NCBI RefSeq assembly: GCF_002849855.1
Contig: NZ_CP018617.1
Span: 992,001-1,056,000 of the forward strand
DNA length: 64,000 nt
Source: Vibrio azureus
GTDB taxonomy: Bacteria; Pseudomonadota; Gammaproteobacteria; Enterobacterales; Vibrionaceae
Reading direction: 5' to 3'
The notes under the pieces are model-generated. The model made no database searches. It was not told the DNA's origin and saw only the letters and a list, made by a program, of their open reading frames with translations. Shown here in pieces: positions 1 through 8,908 of this stretch. The translations under genes were made by a program, and so were the position numbers. Numbering within the stretch: position 1 is the stretch's first letter; each line of letters begins with the position of its first letter.

Positions 1-972
1 GGTGCTGTGCGATGTATTTTCAGCATTACTGGCCACGTCGGAAATTGTGGTGCTCATTTCTGTCATCGACGTAGACAGTTGTTCAAGTTGTGAATGTTGA
101 TTATTCACACTGCTGGCTGATTCTTCACTGGCCTGAGCAATATTTTGTGCCATGACTGACGATTGTAAAGCCGACTCATGAGCCGCTTGAAGCGTAGATT
201 GTAACTTATTTAGCATGCGATCGAGCTCGCGACTCACCTCGCCCAATTCATCTTTGCGTTTAGCATGTTGACGTACGGTTAGATCGCCATTTGCGACTTC
301 GCCAGTAAAAGCACTCAGTTGATTTAAGAAGCTGACAATGTTGTTGGAAATAAAGTATCCTAAAACCGCCAAAGCAAAGATTAAACTAAAAGCAACAACT
401 GATTCTTTGATGATATCAGCAATTAAAGCTTCCTTGATATCAGCAACAAAAAGCCCTGAGCCGACAATCCATTGCCATTCAGGGAATAAAGCAATATAGG
501 AAATCTTATCTTTGAGCTCGCCTTGAGGGCTTTTCCATTGGTAATCAAGAAATCCGGCTTGTTGCGAATTAGCAATAGTGGCCATTTGCCGCCAATGGAG
601 TTTTCCCGCCCCATCTTTGATTTGGCTGGCATCAGCCCCTTCCAAGGTGGGTTTGCGTGGGTGAAGCAGTATTTTAAGTTCAGGGGTCAATACCCAAAAG
701 TAATTATTGGTATCGTATCTTAGCGAACGAAGCGCCTCCAGTGCCCTTTGCTTAGCACCTTGTTCTCCTAAAATATCGCGTTGCTGGTAGTAATAGTTAA
801 TTAAGCTTGTGGCTACCTCAACTTGAGCACTCAATTTTGCTTCTCTTTCGCTAAGAGCGTTCTTCCTTTGTTCATTTAGATTATACAAACAGGCTGCGAG
901 TAAAAGTGAAGCGGAGAAAACAACCAAGAGCAGTAATTTATTTCTAACTGAAAGATCACTAAGTTTCATCAT
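1..972 (-). CDS. Methyl-accepting chemotaxis protein, N-terminal part (cut by window edge)
   Basis: Transmembrane chemoreceptor that would signal to CheA/CheW. The frame is open from the double ATG at 967-972 to base 1, giving the first 324 residues. Visible in order: an N-terminal membrane segment (residues about 8-28, rich in L and V), a periplasmic single-Cache domain with the family hallmark LHPRKPTLEGADAS and a later WIVGSGLF strand, a second membrane segment near residues 200-225, a HAMP-like stretch (GDLTVRQHAKRKDELGEVS), and the start of the coiled-coil signalling domain. The conserved tip and methylation sites lie outside the window. Cache-domain receptors often bind small organic acids, but the ligand cannot be read here. 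Confidence 0.9.
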   Translation of the reverse strand, partial: MMKLSDLSVRNKLLLLVVFSASLLLAACLYNLNEQRKNALSEREAKLSAQVEVATSLINYYYQQRDILGEQGAKQRALEALRSLRYDTNNYFWVLTPELKILLHPRKPTLEGADASQIKDGAGKLHWRQMATIANSQQAGFLDYQWKSPQGELKDKISYIALFPEWQWIVGSGLFVADIKEALIADIIKESVVAFSLIFALAVLGYFISNNIVSFLNQLSAFTGEVANGDLTVRQHAKRKDELGEVSRELDRMLNKLQSTLQAAHESALQSSVMAQNIAQASEESASSVNNQHSQLEQLSTSMTEMSTTISDVASNAENTSHST

Positions 973-1164
973 TCGATTCTATGGTTTTTTATTAAAGTAA
1001 AACTTAAACCTATTAGAATCAAAGTCAGTCAAAACTGATTCAAATCAATTTTCATAATATTTGTTAGCAAAAAGTAACTTATATGCTGAAGTCCTCACAC
1101 TATATTGCAAAGACAGAAAGTTTGCATCTAAGCCATATAAACTTAATTATAAAACAGATAATTA

Positions 1165-1196
1165 TATACCCAAGTTACCTCAGGTGCTTGGGTATA
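1165..1196. repeat. Short copy of the TATACCCAAGT palindromic repeat
   Basis: The left arm TATACCCAAGTTACCTCAGG runs directly into the right arm TGCTTGGGTATA, so this is a minimal hairpin copy. It sits in the 228-bp gap between the chemoreceptor start and the NYN gene; nothing else is seen in that gap. Confidence 0.75.
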
Positions 1197-1200
1197 AGCA

Positions 1201-1719
1201 CTACAACAAAAAGTCTTCATCTATGGCAACAAAAGTATCTGCGCAGTCGACTAGAGCTTGAGCGGTAAGTTTAGGTACACCATAAACCGTGACTTTTTTC
1301 TTAAAACGCTGCTGAATGCGTTCAACAAGAAGGCAGAAGTCACCATCTCCAGAGACTAGAATCACTTCATCGACATCCGCAGCTAATTCGATTGCATCGA
1401 GAGCAATACCAACATCCCAATCTCCTTTGGTGCTCCCATCACTCCTTTGTATGTAAGGTTTCAAGATAACTTCAAACCCTATACCCCGTAAAATATGATG
1501 GAACTGTCGTTGCTTTGCATCTTTACTTGATATCGCATAAGCACGAGCCGTTGATACATTCACTGCTTGCGTTGCAACATACCAAAACTGATTGTAATCA
1601 AAGTGACGTTGATAGGCTTCCCGGCAGGTATAATAAACATTCTGGACATCGACTAAGATAGCCACATTGCGCTGATGATCTGAATTCATGCTTCTTTTCA
1701 AGTTAAAAACGTTGCCCAT
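1201..1719 (-). CDS. NYN-domain (LabA/DUF88-like) putative ribonuclease
   Basis: A single-domain NYN protein, a PIN-like fold family known for metal-dependent RNA cleavage. Conserved acidic positions are visible: D in ILVDVQNVY near residue 24, D in KGDWDVGIALD near residue 101, and VSGDGDF near residue 123, the expected acidic cluster. Length (about 160-170 aa) is normal for a stand-alone member. The first ATG gives MGNVFNLKRSMNSD; an internal Met at residue 11 is an alternative start, because the fold begins only near residue 18. It is monocistronic, with repeat copies near both ends. The RNA target is unknown. Confidence 0.85.
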   Translation of the reverse strand: MGNVFNLKRSMNSDHQRNVAILVDVQNVYYTCREAYQRHFDYNQFWYVATQAVNVSTARAYAISSKDAKQRQFHHILRGIGFEVILKPYIQRSDGSTKGDWDVGIALDAIELAADVDEVILVSGDGDFCLLVERIQQRFKKKVTVYGVPKLTAQALVDCADTFVAIDEDFLL

Positions 1720-1772
1720 ACCCTATGCCACTTTTCAGTAAAGTACAATCAATTCATGTAAGACAATGAAAT

Positions 1773-2294
1773 TTAATATGATATCTTTGAAGATTTTAGC
1801 CTCTGGCTACGTCGCTTTTCTTTTACTGACTTTTCGTCTGTTCTAAATAGATAATCCCAAAAGGTAATAAAGAATGAAAAATTGCAACGAACGTTAGAGT
1901 GGTGTTTTAAATGAAATGAGCCAATAGACATAAAACGAGTGATTTTACCGGTAATTTTAGGGTTATGATCCAGAACATTACGGCTAAGAAATAATTCATA
2001 AAAGTAGTGAAACACCAGCAAAATTGCCCCTGGAATAGGATCAAATATCGTCAAAATCACCAATGGTAAAGTAAAGGCAAGATACACATCCATTGATGAA
2101 CGAAGATCACCAAACCAGAAGAAGTACTCATTCCATGGTGGCCAGATACTGCCATCGTACTTATAACCATGATGCTTAAGATGGATGTATTGCAGGAGAT
2201 TATATTTCGAGCGTACATGAGCAAGTACGTGATAAAGATATGAATATAATGTCCATAATAAAAAATACCCAATGACTTTAAATAAGATTTCCAT
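1773..2294 (-). CDS. Sterol desaturase/fatty acid hydroxylase-superfamily membrane protein
   Basis: Integral membrane di-iron oxygenase of the fatty acid hydroxylase superfamily. The histidine clusters that bind iron are visible: a YHVLAH motif (HxxxH) in the first membrane segment, HLKHHG about 20 residues later, and HLKHHSNVRCNF near the C-terminus. Four hydrophobic segments alternate with them. I start at the ATG at 2294 because it follows AAGGACGA at good spacing; the longer reading frame to 2390 adds 32 unconserved residues and runs into a repeat copy. The basic tail (KEKRRSQRLKSSK) is cytosolic by charge. The substrate is not evident; lipid or carotenoid hydroxylation are both possible. 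Confidence 0.75.
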   Translation of the reverse strand: MEILFKVIGYFLLWTLYSYLYHVLAHVRSKYNLLQYIHLKHHGYKYDGSIWPPWNEYFFWFGDLRSSMDVYLAFTLPLVILTIFDPIPGAILLVFHYFYELFLSRNVLDHNPKITGKITRFMSIGSFHLKHHSNVRCNFSFFITFWDYLFRTDEKSVKEKRRSQRLKSSKISY

Positions 2295-2381
2295 AAGTCG
2301 TCCTTCATTCCATGACTTGACGTTTTTGATTAATAACCTGCTGTGTCTGCAACTTTCTAGTACGTCCGACAACAGAGCCAA

Positions 2382-2432
2382 TATACCCAAGTAACCTCAA
2401 GATGCTTGCTTCAGAGCAAGATTACTTGAGTA
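2382..2432. repeat. TATACCCAAGT repeat copy
   Basis: TATACCCAAGTAACCTCAAG followed by GATGCTTGCTTCAGAGCAAG and the arm ATTACTTGAG. It abuts the upstream end of the hydroxylase-like gene. Confidence 0.75.
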
Positions 2433-2606
2433 GAACTATAAATTTGACATAAAAGTCATTAATTACAAAAAGTTAAATTAACTTCACTGGAAATATAGAT
2501 GCTTATCCTAAATAGTCAAATAGGTTATTTATGTTAAATGAATAAACATTGCATAACCGTTAACACACGATGTTAAGGCGATAGGATTGGATACTTAATT
2601 TAAAAA

Positions 2607-2675
2607 TATACCCAAGTGACCTCAGAGTGCTTTATTCAGAGCAAAGTCATTGAGTCGGATTCAAGGAAAACAACG
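2607..2675. repeat. TATACCCAAGT repeat copy (left part)
   Basis: Carries the left arm and the inner segment GAGTCGGATTCAAGGAAAAC seen in the long copies, but no right arm. It lies just beyond the tRNA terminator. Confidence 0.7.
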
Positions 2676-2706
2676 AAAAAGCCCCAGCCTATTGGATGGG
2701 GCTTTT
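2676..2706 (-). terminator. Rho-independent terminator of the tRNA cluster
   Basis: GCCCCAGCC and GGATGGGGC arms are flanked by an A-run on one side and a T-run on the other. Read on the minus strand it directly follows the last tRNA-Cys gene. Confidence 0.85.
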
Positions 2707-2713
2707 CGTAAAA

Positions 2714-2787
2714 TGGAGGCGCCTCCCGGAGTCGAACCGAGGTCCACGGATTTGCAATCCGCTGCATAGCCACTCTGCCAAGGCGCC
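2714..2787 (-). tRNA. tRNA-Cys (GCA), distal copy
   Basis: A 74-nt cloverleaf on the minus strand: 5' GGCGCCTTGGC, anticodon loop TTGCAAA (GCA), T-arm GGTTCGACTCC, acceptor GGCGCC pairing and encoded CCA. Identical in sequence to the copy at 3115-3188. Last gene of the tRNA cluster. Confidence 0.97.
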
Positions 2788-2871
2788 TTAATTCTTAAAA
2801 TTTCAAGTCTTTAAGATTAACTTTTGCTACTTTGAATTTAAAAATTATTTTATCATTCAAAGTTTAATAGA

Positions 2872-2958
2872 TGGTGCCCCGGGCCGGACTTGAACCGGCA
2901 CAACGCGAACGTCGAGGGATTTTAAATCCCTTGTGTCTACCAATTCCACCACCAGGGC
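2872..2958 (-). tRNA. tRNA-Leu (TAA), distal copy
   Basis: An 87-nt class II tRNA with a long variable arm. The anticodon loop TTTAAAA gives UAA; the T-arm is GGTTCAAGTCC and CCA is encoded. It differs from the copy at 3258-3344 at two positions, both in the variable-arm stem, where an A-T pair replaces a G-C pair. Confidence 0.97.
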
Positions 2959-3034
2959 ACACAAATTTCTTTGCGATGCCTTTACTAGAAAAGTAAAACA
3001 CCATCTGATACCGCCGAAGCCATATCGTTTAATT

Positions 3035-3110
3035 TGGAGCGACACACGAGGTTCGAACTCGTGACCTCAACCTTGGCAAGGTTGCGCTCTACCAACTGAG
3101 CTAGTGTCGC
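3035..3110 (-). tRNA. tRNA-Gly (GCC)
   Basis: A 76-nt cloverleaf: 5' GCGACACTAGCTCAGTTGG, anticodon GCC in CTTGCCAAG, T-arm GAGTTCGAACCTC and encoded CCA. It lies in the middle of the cluster, four bases from the neighbouring tRNA-Cys. Confidence 0.97.
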
Positions 3111-3114
3111 AAAA

Positions 3115-3188
3115 TGGAGGCGCCTCCCGGAGTCGAACCGAGGTCCACGGATTTGCAATCCGCTGCATAGCCACTCTGCCAAGGCGCC
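3115..3188 (-). tRNA. tRNA-Cys (GCA), proximal copy
   Basis: A 74-nt gene identical to the copy at 2714-2787, with anticodon GCA and encoded CCA. The duplicate Leu-Cys pairs flank the single tRNA-Gly. Confidence 0.97.
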
Positions 3189-3257
3189 TTAATCTGTTTT
3201 TATAGAGTACAACTCTGTATTCATCACTTTACCTTAAATAGGTAAAAACGAGTAAGA

Positions 3258-3344
3258 TGGTGCCCCGGGCCGGACTTGAACCGGCACAGCGCGAACGCCG
3301 AGGGATTTTAAATCCCTTGTGTCTACCAATTCCACCACCAGGGC
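3258..3344 (-). tRNA. tRNA-Leu (TAA), proximal copy
   Basis: First gene of the cluster: 87 nt, anticodon UAA, long variable arm with loop TTCG. Its variable arm carries a G-C pair where the second copy has A-T. Confidence 0.97.
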
Positions 3345-3404
3345 AACGCAATCATGCGATGGTAACACCACCTCTCATCGGCCTTTGCCGTGAGAACGAG
3401 GCTT

Positions 3405-3432
3405 ACTTTAACGGATTAATTTTTCTGGTCAA
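3405..3432 (-). promoter_or_regulatory. Likely promoter of the tRNA cluster
   Basis: On the minus strand TTGACC (3427-3432) and TAAAGT (3405-3410) are separated by 16 bp, about 60 bp upstream of the first tRNA. AT-rich sequence precedes it. Assignment is by match to sigma-70 consensus only. Confidence 0.55.
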
Positions 3433-3520
3433 CAACAAATTTTATCTTTTTCATTCATGCGGTTAAAAACCAGCCTTTACGATCACATTCCAATCAGCTC
3501 GAATAAATAACACTCAGACG

Positions 3521-3576
3521 ATACCCCAGTGACCTCAAGATACTTGATTCAAGCACCTTGAGTTCACTTAGGTATA
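3521..3576. repeat. TATACCCAAGT repeat copy, hairpin form
   Basis: Arms ATACCCCAGTGACCTCAAGA and ACCTTGAGTTCACTTAGGTAT face each other. It lies 10 bp past the dld stop codon, where it could act as a transcript-end hairpin. Confidence 0.75.
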
Positions 3577-3586
3577 AAAATCCGAT

Positions 3587-5308
3587 TCATCCCCCTTCAG
3601 CACAACACAAGCAATGGCGTCGATAACGATCCATTTTACCGATACCAGGGTTAAACGTATTGGTTGGATCAAGTTGATAATAAAATTCTCTTAACTTGGT
3701 TTCTGCTTCGTATAAATGACCCACATTATGCTCAGCTGGGTATTTTGCTCCTCGGCGAGTCAGATGCTCTAGCATTAGCATTTTCATCCGATGCGTGTCC
3801 GTACCCTTTGCAAAAATGTAATCTTGGTGAAAGACGTGACACATGAAATGTCCGTAGTAAAGCGACTTCACTAGATGCTTACGGACTTCTTCTGGCAGAG
3901 TTTCCACCCAATTCTCATCATTACGTCTCAGAGCAATATCAAGCGCAATGATATCTTCGACTTCATTTTCATGGATGGTTTCGTATTTAATTGCAGCACC
4001 TGCTGCTGCAAAACGATGAAGAAAGGCCTTTGTCCCCTCTTCTGGCGTGCATTGAAAAAAGCCACAATCGGGATCATCCAGCCAGCAACGCTTCAGATAC
4101 TCTGTTGCTTCAGAGATACCAGTATCACTCATTTTTAAGATAAGGTGGTGTTCATATCTGTCCCGATAGTCCAGCATGCGCTGTGGTAAATGCGATGGAA
4201 ACAAGAAGCTGACGTAATACATGGCTTTATCGGGCCAATTTTTATTAGCTAAAGGAATACGCTCGAGGACGTTTTCTACGCGAGCTTTTAACGAAAACAG
4301 TTTTGGCAGATTATCTGTACCCAAAATATTGATAGCAAGAAAAGTATCTTTGCCGTATTTTTCAGCTAAATTAAAAATATCACGGTGCAGGTATTCTGCC
4401 ATTTCGGGGAGCTGAGTAAACTCAGAAAGCATGACTTGCCTGAGTTTGGTCAGCTTAGCAGGATCATTTGTGCCGAGGTAAAAGACTTGCTCTGTATTTG
4501 GTAACGGATAACTGTCCACTCGAACCGCAAATACGCCTAACTTTCCAGCACAACCGCTGGCTTCAAATAGACGTCGCTCATCGGCATTAAAACGTGCAGG
4601 AGTATCGGCATTAACCTCTCTGACTCGTTGTTGATATTCCTTATCTGATGCCATCCTCTGATCGAAAATGACATTTTGTGTGGAGAAATTGCCTTCATCT
4701 AGGTTTTGCAAAATCTCCTCTGGGGTTGAACCCAACCCTTCGATACCAAGGTGGTTAACCAAATGAAGTTTGCCCTCTTTGTCAACCTGAGCATAAATCG
4801 CGAGCTCAGTATAAGCAGGGCCACGTTTGACTAAAGCACCACCAGAGTTATTTGCAATGCCGCCAACCACGGTGGCTCCCAACGAAGAGGAACCAATCAC
4901 AGAATGTGGTGCCCGATGTACTCCTTTGAGTACCTTTTCCAATCGATGTAATCGCGCGCCCGGCATGCATATAACTTGCTTACCACCATCGATCAAATGA
5001 ATACGGTCGATATGGGTAATATTGATGATAATAACATCCCGATCATAATCATCACCACTTGGGGCTGAGCCTTCGGTCAAGCCCGTTTTCGCTGCTTGCA
5101 TAATAATAATGCATTGGTTTTCCACACACTGCTCGATCACTTTCCATTGCTCAACAAGCGTTTGTGGAAATACCACAGCTAAAGCGCAGCCACTTCCAGA
5201 ACGAAAACCACTTCGATAGTATTTCGTGCTTGTCTCTTCGGTAAGAACGTGGGCATGACCAACGATGGCTCGAAATTCATCTATAAGTAATTCTTGCTTA
5301 CGATTCAT
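3587..5308 (-). CDS. dld: Quinone-dependent D-lactate dehydrogenase
   Basis: Peripheral membrane flavoenzyme oxidising D-lactate to pyruvate and reducing the respiratory quinone. Length (573 aa) matches E. coli Dld. Visible: N-terminal PCMH-type FAD domain with QAAKTGLTEGS and the glycine-rich GSSSLGATVVGGIANNSGGA near residues 140-160; a middle domain with paired basic and aromatic residues (RDRYEHHLILK) typical of the membrane-binding part of this family; and a C-terminal NVGHLYEAE...DPTNTFNPGIGK motif. I prefer the second ATG (5308), which has AGGAAG about 9 bases upstream; the ATG at 5317 sits directly on that site. Next upstream gene is viaA, 125 bp away, so separate transcription is likely. 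Confidence 0.95.
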   Translation of the reverse strand: MNRKQELLIDEFRAIVGHAHVLTEETSTKYYRSGFRSGSGCALAVVFPQTLVEQWKVIEQCVENQCIIIMQAAKTGLTEGSAPSGDDYDRDVIIINITHIDRIHLIDGGKQVICMPGARLHRLEKVLKGVHRAPHSVIGSSSLGATVVGGIANNSGGALVKRGPAYTELAIYAQVDKEGKLHLVNHLGIEGLGSTPEEILQNLDEGNFSTQNVIFDQRMASDKEYQQRVREVNADTPARFNADERRLFEASGCAGKLGVFAVRVDSYPLPNTEQVFYLGTNDPAKLTKLRQVMLSEFTQLPEMAEYLHRDIFNLAEKYGKDTFLAINILGTDNLPKLFSLKARVENVLERIPLANKNWPDKAMYYVSFLFPSHLPQRMLDYRDRYEHHLILKMSDTGISEATEYLKRCWLDDPDCGFFQCTPEEGTKAFLHRFAAAGAAIKYETIHENEVEDIIALDIALRRNDENWVETLPEEVRKHLVKSLYYGHFMCHVFHQDYIFAKGTDTHRMKMLMLEHLTRRGAKYPAEHNVGHLYEAETKLREFYYQLDPTNTFNPGIGKMDRYRRHCLCCAEGG

Positions 5309-5442
5309 GCCATTCATCTTCCTTATTTAATAAAACTGAGAGATACCCAGCTCGCTCCAAATCATTTTCGTAACGGTCTTAGGGGTACAATAGCAGAGTA
5401 AACAAAGAACAAATGTGGTCTAAATCGACTTAATTTATCAAC

Positions 5443-6888
5443 TTATTTTAAATTGAAAAGACGCCCTGCAAGGCTAGGATGGTAAGACCAAGTATGATCA
5501 AACATCGACATCAACTCAGGATTACCGTATTTGGATAGACTGATCGCATGAAAACGGTTTTTTTTGGCTTTGAGTGCTGAGATTTGAGCCAACAAATCGT
5601 CTTGTTGTTTTGGTGCAATAAAGTCAGAGATCACAACCATATCCGCATTCTTGTATTTATCGTGACTCATTAAATCGATCGATTTCATTAAAGTCGGCTC
5701 AAGGTCTGTGCCACCATGAAAGCTGTATGAAAGAAAGTCCGCCGCTTCTCGTAGGCCATCTTGGCGGGTCAGCTCGTAGGTAATGTGCTCGGTGGAAAAG
5801 ATAATAACGTAACAGTCTCGTTGCTCAGCTAAAGCAATCTGCATTAATGCATACGCCATCGCTTTCGCACATTGTTCTGGAAAGCCACTCATCGATCCCG
5901 AAGCATCAACACAAACAATAAAAGGCCCTTTTTCAATATCGACAGCCTTGTTGTCTGGACAATACGCCTTAACTTTACGCAGCTTACGAGACTTTCCCTG
6001 AGTCCGGTAGTTCATTAGTCTCTTATCAACTAAATGCTTATAAAAAACCACTTCGAGTTCTGGATAAGCAAGAAACATGGTCTCATTAGGCAGTAATTTG
6101 TTGAGGTCGTCGCTTTCGTGAATCCCGACAATGTCATCGGTCGCTTCATCACTTTTTTCCTCAACCATCTTGAGCTCCTCGTTAGGTGCTCGATTGAGTG
6201 ACGGATCATCCACTTGCCCCGCCATTCGACCTAATTGGTCGGCAATGTCTTTTAAACCTTGATGTTTGTTGAGAAATTCAGCGTGACGCTTCATCACTGT
6301 TAAGTCAGTTTTACTCAGTTTTGCCGAAGCCATATCCCATAAACGCCCGACACTGTCCTCATCACCGGATTCTGTTACTTTATCCATATTGCGCATGGTT
6401 TCCATACGCTGATAAAGGTCATGCAATACTTTTTCTTTATTTTCTTCGAGTTCAGAGATTTGAGCCTGTTTGATTGCATCGGCTAAGCTTTGATACCATT
6501 GATCACAAAAGTAATGCGGAAACATCGGGTTATGAACCCCTTTGTTTTTTTCCAACATTCTTCGAGCCTGCATGTAAAAAGCAGAATGCCATTCCAACTT
6601 TCTAATCACATCATCAATCTGTTCGAAAAAAGTCTCTTCGTCCCAGTAAATAACCTCTTGATACAAGGCTAACTCTTGCTGAAAACGCTCTGTTTCACAT
6701 ACTTTGGTAATGCGTTTCTTAACCTGACCGCGCCATTTTAAAAGATGATTCTTGACCGATGTTTTCATTCCTCGGTTCTCGGCCACGACCATGACTTGGG
6801 AACGAGCTAACAAATCATTGACTGCTCCATCAATGATCCCGGAGTCTGCTATCATCAAGGCTAAATTCAGGCCATCTGCTCCTAACAT
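5443..6888 (-). CDS. viaA: ViaA, VWA-domain partner of RavA
   Basis: Partner protein of the MoxR ATPase RavA; in E. coli the pair associates with respiratory complexes and lipid membranes. Length 481 aa is typical. The C-terminal von Willebrand A domain (about residues 320-481) has the MIDAS signature DASGSMSG and a later GGTDLEPT metal site. The N-terminal two thirds is helical and charged. The gene follows ravA after a 9-bp gap, so it is translated from the same transcript. Identification is strong from length, order and motifs. Confidence 0.93.
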   Translation of the reverse strand: MLGADGLNLALMIADSGIIDGAVNDLLARSQVMVVAENRGMKTSVKNHLLKWRGQVKKRITKVCETERFQQELALYQEVIYWDEETFFEQIDDVIRKLEWHSAFYMQARRMLEKNKGVHNPMFPHYFCDQWYQSLADAIKQAQISELEENKEKVLHDLYQRMETMRNMDKVTESGDEDSVGRLWDMASAKLSKTDLTVMKRHAEFLNKHQGLKDIADQLGRMAGQVDDPSLNRAPNEELKMVEEKSDEATDDIVGIHESDDLNKLLPNETMFLAYPELEVVFYKHLVDKRLMNYRTQGKSRKLRKVKAYCPDNKAVDIEKGPFIVCVDASGSMSGFPEQCAKAMAYALMQIALAEQRDCYVIIFSTEHITYELTRQDGLREAADFLSYSFHGGTDLEPTLMKSIDLMSHDKYKNADMVVISDFIAPKQQDDLLAQISALKAKKNRFHAISLSKYGNPELMSMFDHTWSYHPSLAGRLFNLK

Positions 6889-6897
6889 CCTTTCTCC

Positions 6898-8559
6898 TTA
6901 AGAAAAAAACTGCGGTAAGTTTTTAAAGCGTTGAATGATTTTTTCATTCTCCCCTTGAATGGAGTCTAGTTGTTGAGTAACTTGCTGCAAGCTTGATTCC
7001 ATCAATCGCGGCAGTTCAGGATCAACAAAGCTGTGTGGCAAAGCTCCGTGAAAATTGGCCTTTACTTTACGGATGTGGTGCTCAGCATCATTGAGTTGGC
7101 GGATAACATCTTCACACGTTGTTAGCCACAGTTGATGCAAATCCGTATCGAATCCTTGCTTGGTCACCAAACTGACCAAAATAGCGCGATTAGCAATGTC
7201 TCGAATGACAAAATTATTGTCCGCGTCAACGTCAAAACGCAAACGACATAAACTGGTGTTTTGGTTTACATAGCCATAGACGTCACCCTGACCTTCTTTA
7301 ATGATTCGTTCCAAGTCGTCTTTCGCTACGTACACCCAGCGGCTGTCACCTTTTTCAGACTCTGACACCGACATGTTGCTCTGTAACATCACCAACTTAA
7401 CCAAATTTTTAGCCGAACCAACTTGGTACTTTTTAGCGGAAGAAGTATCAAAGCTCATTGTTTCTTTACGCAAAATGCCGGTTGCTGCTTCCATGTTCAA
7501 AGTCATTTGGTAATGGGTTTCTAAGGCATGTTGGATTTCGGACAACGCTTCTCGACACTCTTCGATCTCTCGTGAGGCATCCTGTTGGTCAAACGCATGA
7601 TTTAAGGCAAACTCTTCAATCACACGACGAACAACATCGCGAGACTCTGGGCTATTCCATAGGCAGTCTTGTAATAACAAGATATCTAACGGGTTGATTT
7701 CATCACGACCATTAAAGAATGCGCTTGCTTTGAGCAACTTAAGTGCTTTCTTCCAGCGTCGGTCAGAGACGTACATATCATTTAAAATGGGGTCACCAAA
7801 CTCGGCTTCCACTTTATTTTCGAGCATTTCTTTAAGTAAGAATAATTTCTCAAACACTCCATCAGGCAATGTAAGGGCTTCTAGCTGTTGTTGCCAAGCA
7901 TGATATTCTTCATCCGTGACCGCCAGACCTTGTGGAATTTTTACCTCTTGGGGTGTCCCAACCGTTAACATAGATTTAAAGTTCTGTTTATCCTGTATTC
8001 GATTGACAAAAACTCGCACCAGCATACGGTCATAAAGTGCGTCTAAACCGCTGTCTTCATCGGGCAATTCATTCGAAGCTGAAATCAGCAGTCGCATGGG
8101 TACTCGTTCGATATCACTGCCATTTTTAAAGGTTTTTTCGTTGACGACCGTGAGTAACGTATTGAGTATTGCGGGCCCTGCTTTCCAGATCTCATCTAAA
8201 AAGACGACTTGAGCGGTAGGTAAATAGCCTTGTGTTAAACGAACATAACGACCATTGTCTTTCAGCTCCTGAATACTTAACGGCCCGAACACTTCTTCCG
8301 GCGTGGAGAAACGTGTCATCAAATACTCGAAGTAGCTGCTGTTATCAAACGCTTGAATCAATCTTTTGGCAATTAAGCTTTTTGCAATACCCGGAGGACC
8401 AAGCAAGAACACACTTTCTCCTGCCAGAGCTGCAAGTAAGCATAATTTAATCGTATGCTCACGTTCATAAACGCCATCGGTCAACGCGTTAGCAAGTTTA
8501 TTAATACGCTCAGAAAGCAGAGCTTTGTCGGCATTTGAGGCGAAATTCGGTTGGATCAT
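6898..8559 (-). CDS. ravA: RavA, MoxR-family AAA+ ATPase
   Basis: Hexameric AAA+ chaperone-like ATPase; E. coli RavA binds lysine decarboxylase LdcI and, with ViaA, respiratory enzymes. Walker A GPPGIAKS is near residue 55, Walker B VVFLDEIWKAGP near 117, sensor-1 LLISASNE near 157 and the arginine-finger region DALYDRMLVRV near 175. At 553 aa it is longer than E. coli RavA (about 500); the C-terminal LARA-like and helical region accounts for the rest. First gene of a two-gene operon with viaA. Its upstream gap is long (8560-9283) and contains two repeat copies. Confidence 0.93.
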   Translation of the reverse strand: MIQPNFASNADKALLSERINKLANALTDGVYEREHTIKLCLLAALAGESVFLLGPPGIAKSLIAKRLIQAFDNSSYFEYLMTRFSTPEEVFGPLSIQELKDNGRYVRLTQGYLPTAQVVFLDEIWKAGPAILNTLLTVVNEKTFKNGSDIERVPMRLLISASNELPDEDSGLDALYDRMLVRVFVNRIQDKQNFKSMLTVGTPQEVKIPQGLAVTDEEYHAWQQQLEALTLPDGVFEKLFLLKEMLENKVEAEFGDPILNDMYVSDRRWKKALKLLKASAFFNGRDEINPLDILLLQDCLWNSPESRDVVRRVIEEFALNHAFDQQDASREIEECREALSEIQHALETHYQMTLNMEAATGILRKETMSFDTSSAKKYQVGSAKNLVKLVMLQSNMSVSESEKGDSRWVYVAKDDLERIIKEGQGDVYGYVNQNTSLCRLRFDVDADNNFVIRDIANRAILVSLVTKQGFDTDLHQLWLTTCEDVIRQLNDAEHHIRKVKANFHGALPHSFVDPELPRLMESSLQQVTQQLDSIQGENEKIIQRFKNLPQFFS

Positions 8560-8819
8560 GCAAGCTCCAGCAATAGACGGACAGTGTGTTTTTAAATGTA
8601 TACAATTGTTATAACTTTGTTACAAGTATAATTTATCTTCTATCCTTTTATACCAGATGACTTTCACAACAATGCCTTTGGAAACCATAGTTTTCATTTA
8701 TAGTGAGATAAAACACTGAATATATTAATGAAAAAATCATGCGTTTTTATCTTCTGGTCACAGCCATGGGTTTGAACGAATTGATTCACTACATTACGTC
8801 AAGCGGTTCAGATTGAGTA

Positions 8820-8852
8820 TATACCCAAGTGACCTCAAGATGCTTGGGTGTA
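8820..8852. repeat. Short TATACCCAAGT repeat copy
   Basis: Left arm TATACCCAAGTGACCTCAAG joined directly to GATGCTTGGGTGTA. A minimal hairpin copy like the one at 1165. Confidence 0.75.
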
Positions 8853-8908
8853 TTACCTTGTACGAAAGCGCTAGGGATTCTATGATGTGAAGTTTATTAG
8901 GAACGATA

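Noticed and set aside
2857..3182. Minus-strand frames of 62 and 65 aa
   Set aside because: Both are translations across tRNA-Leu, tRNA-Gly and tRNA-Cys sequences.
3257..3466. 69-aa frame beginning MVPRAGLEPAQRERR on the plus strand
   Set aside because: It reads antisense through tRNA-Leu; such frames are a well-known artefact of tRNA genes.
5309..5317. Upstream ATG as start of dld
   Set aside because: The AGGAAG ribosome site touches this ATG; spacing fits the ATG at 5308 instead.
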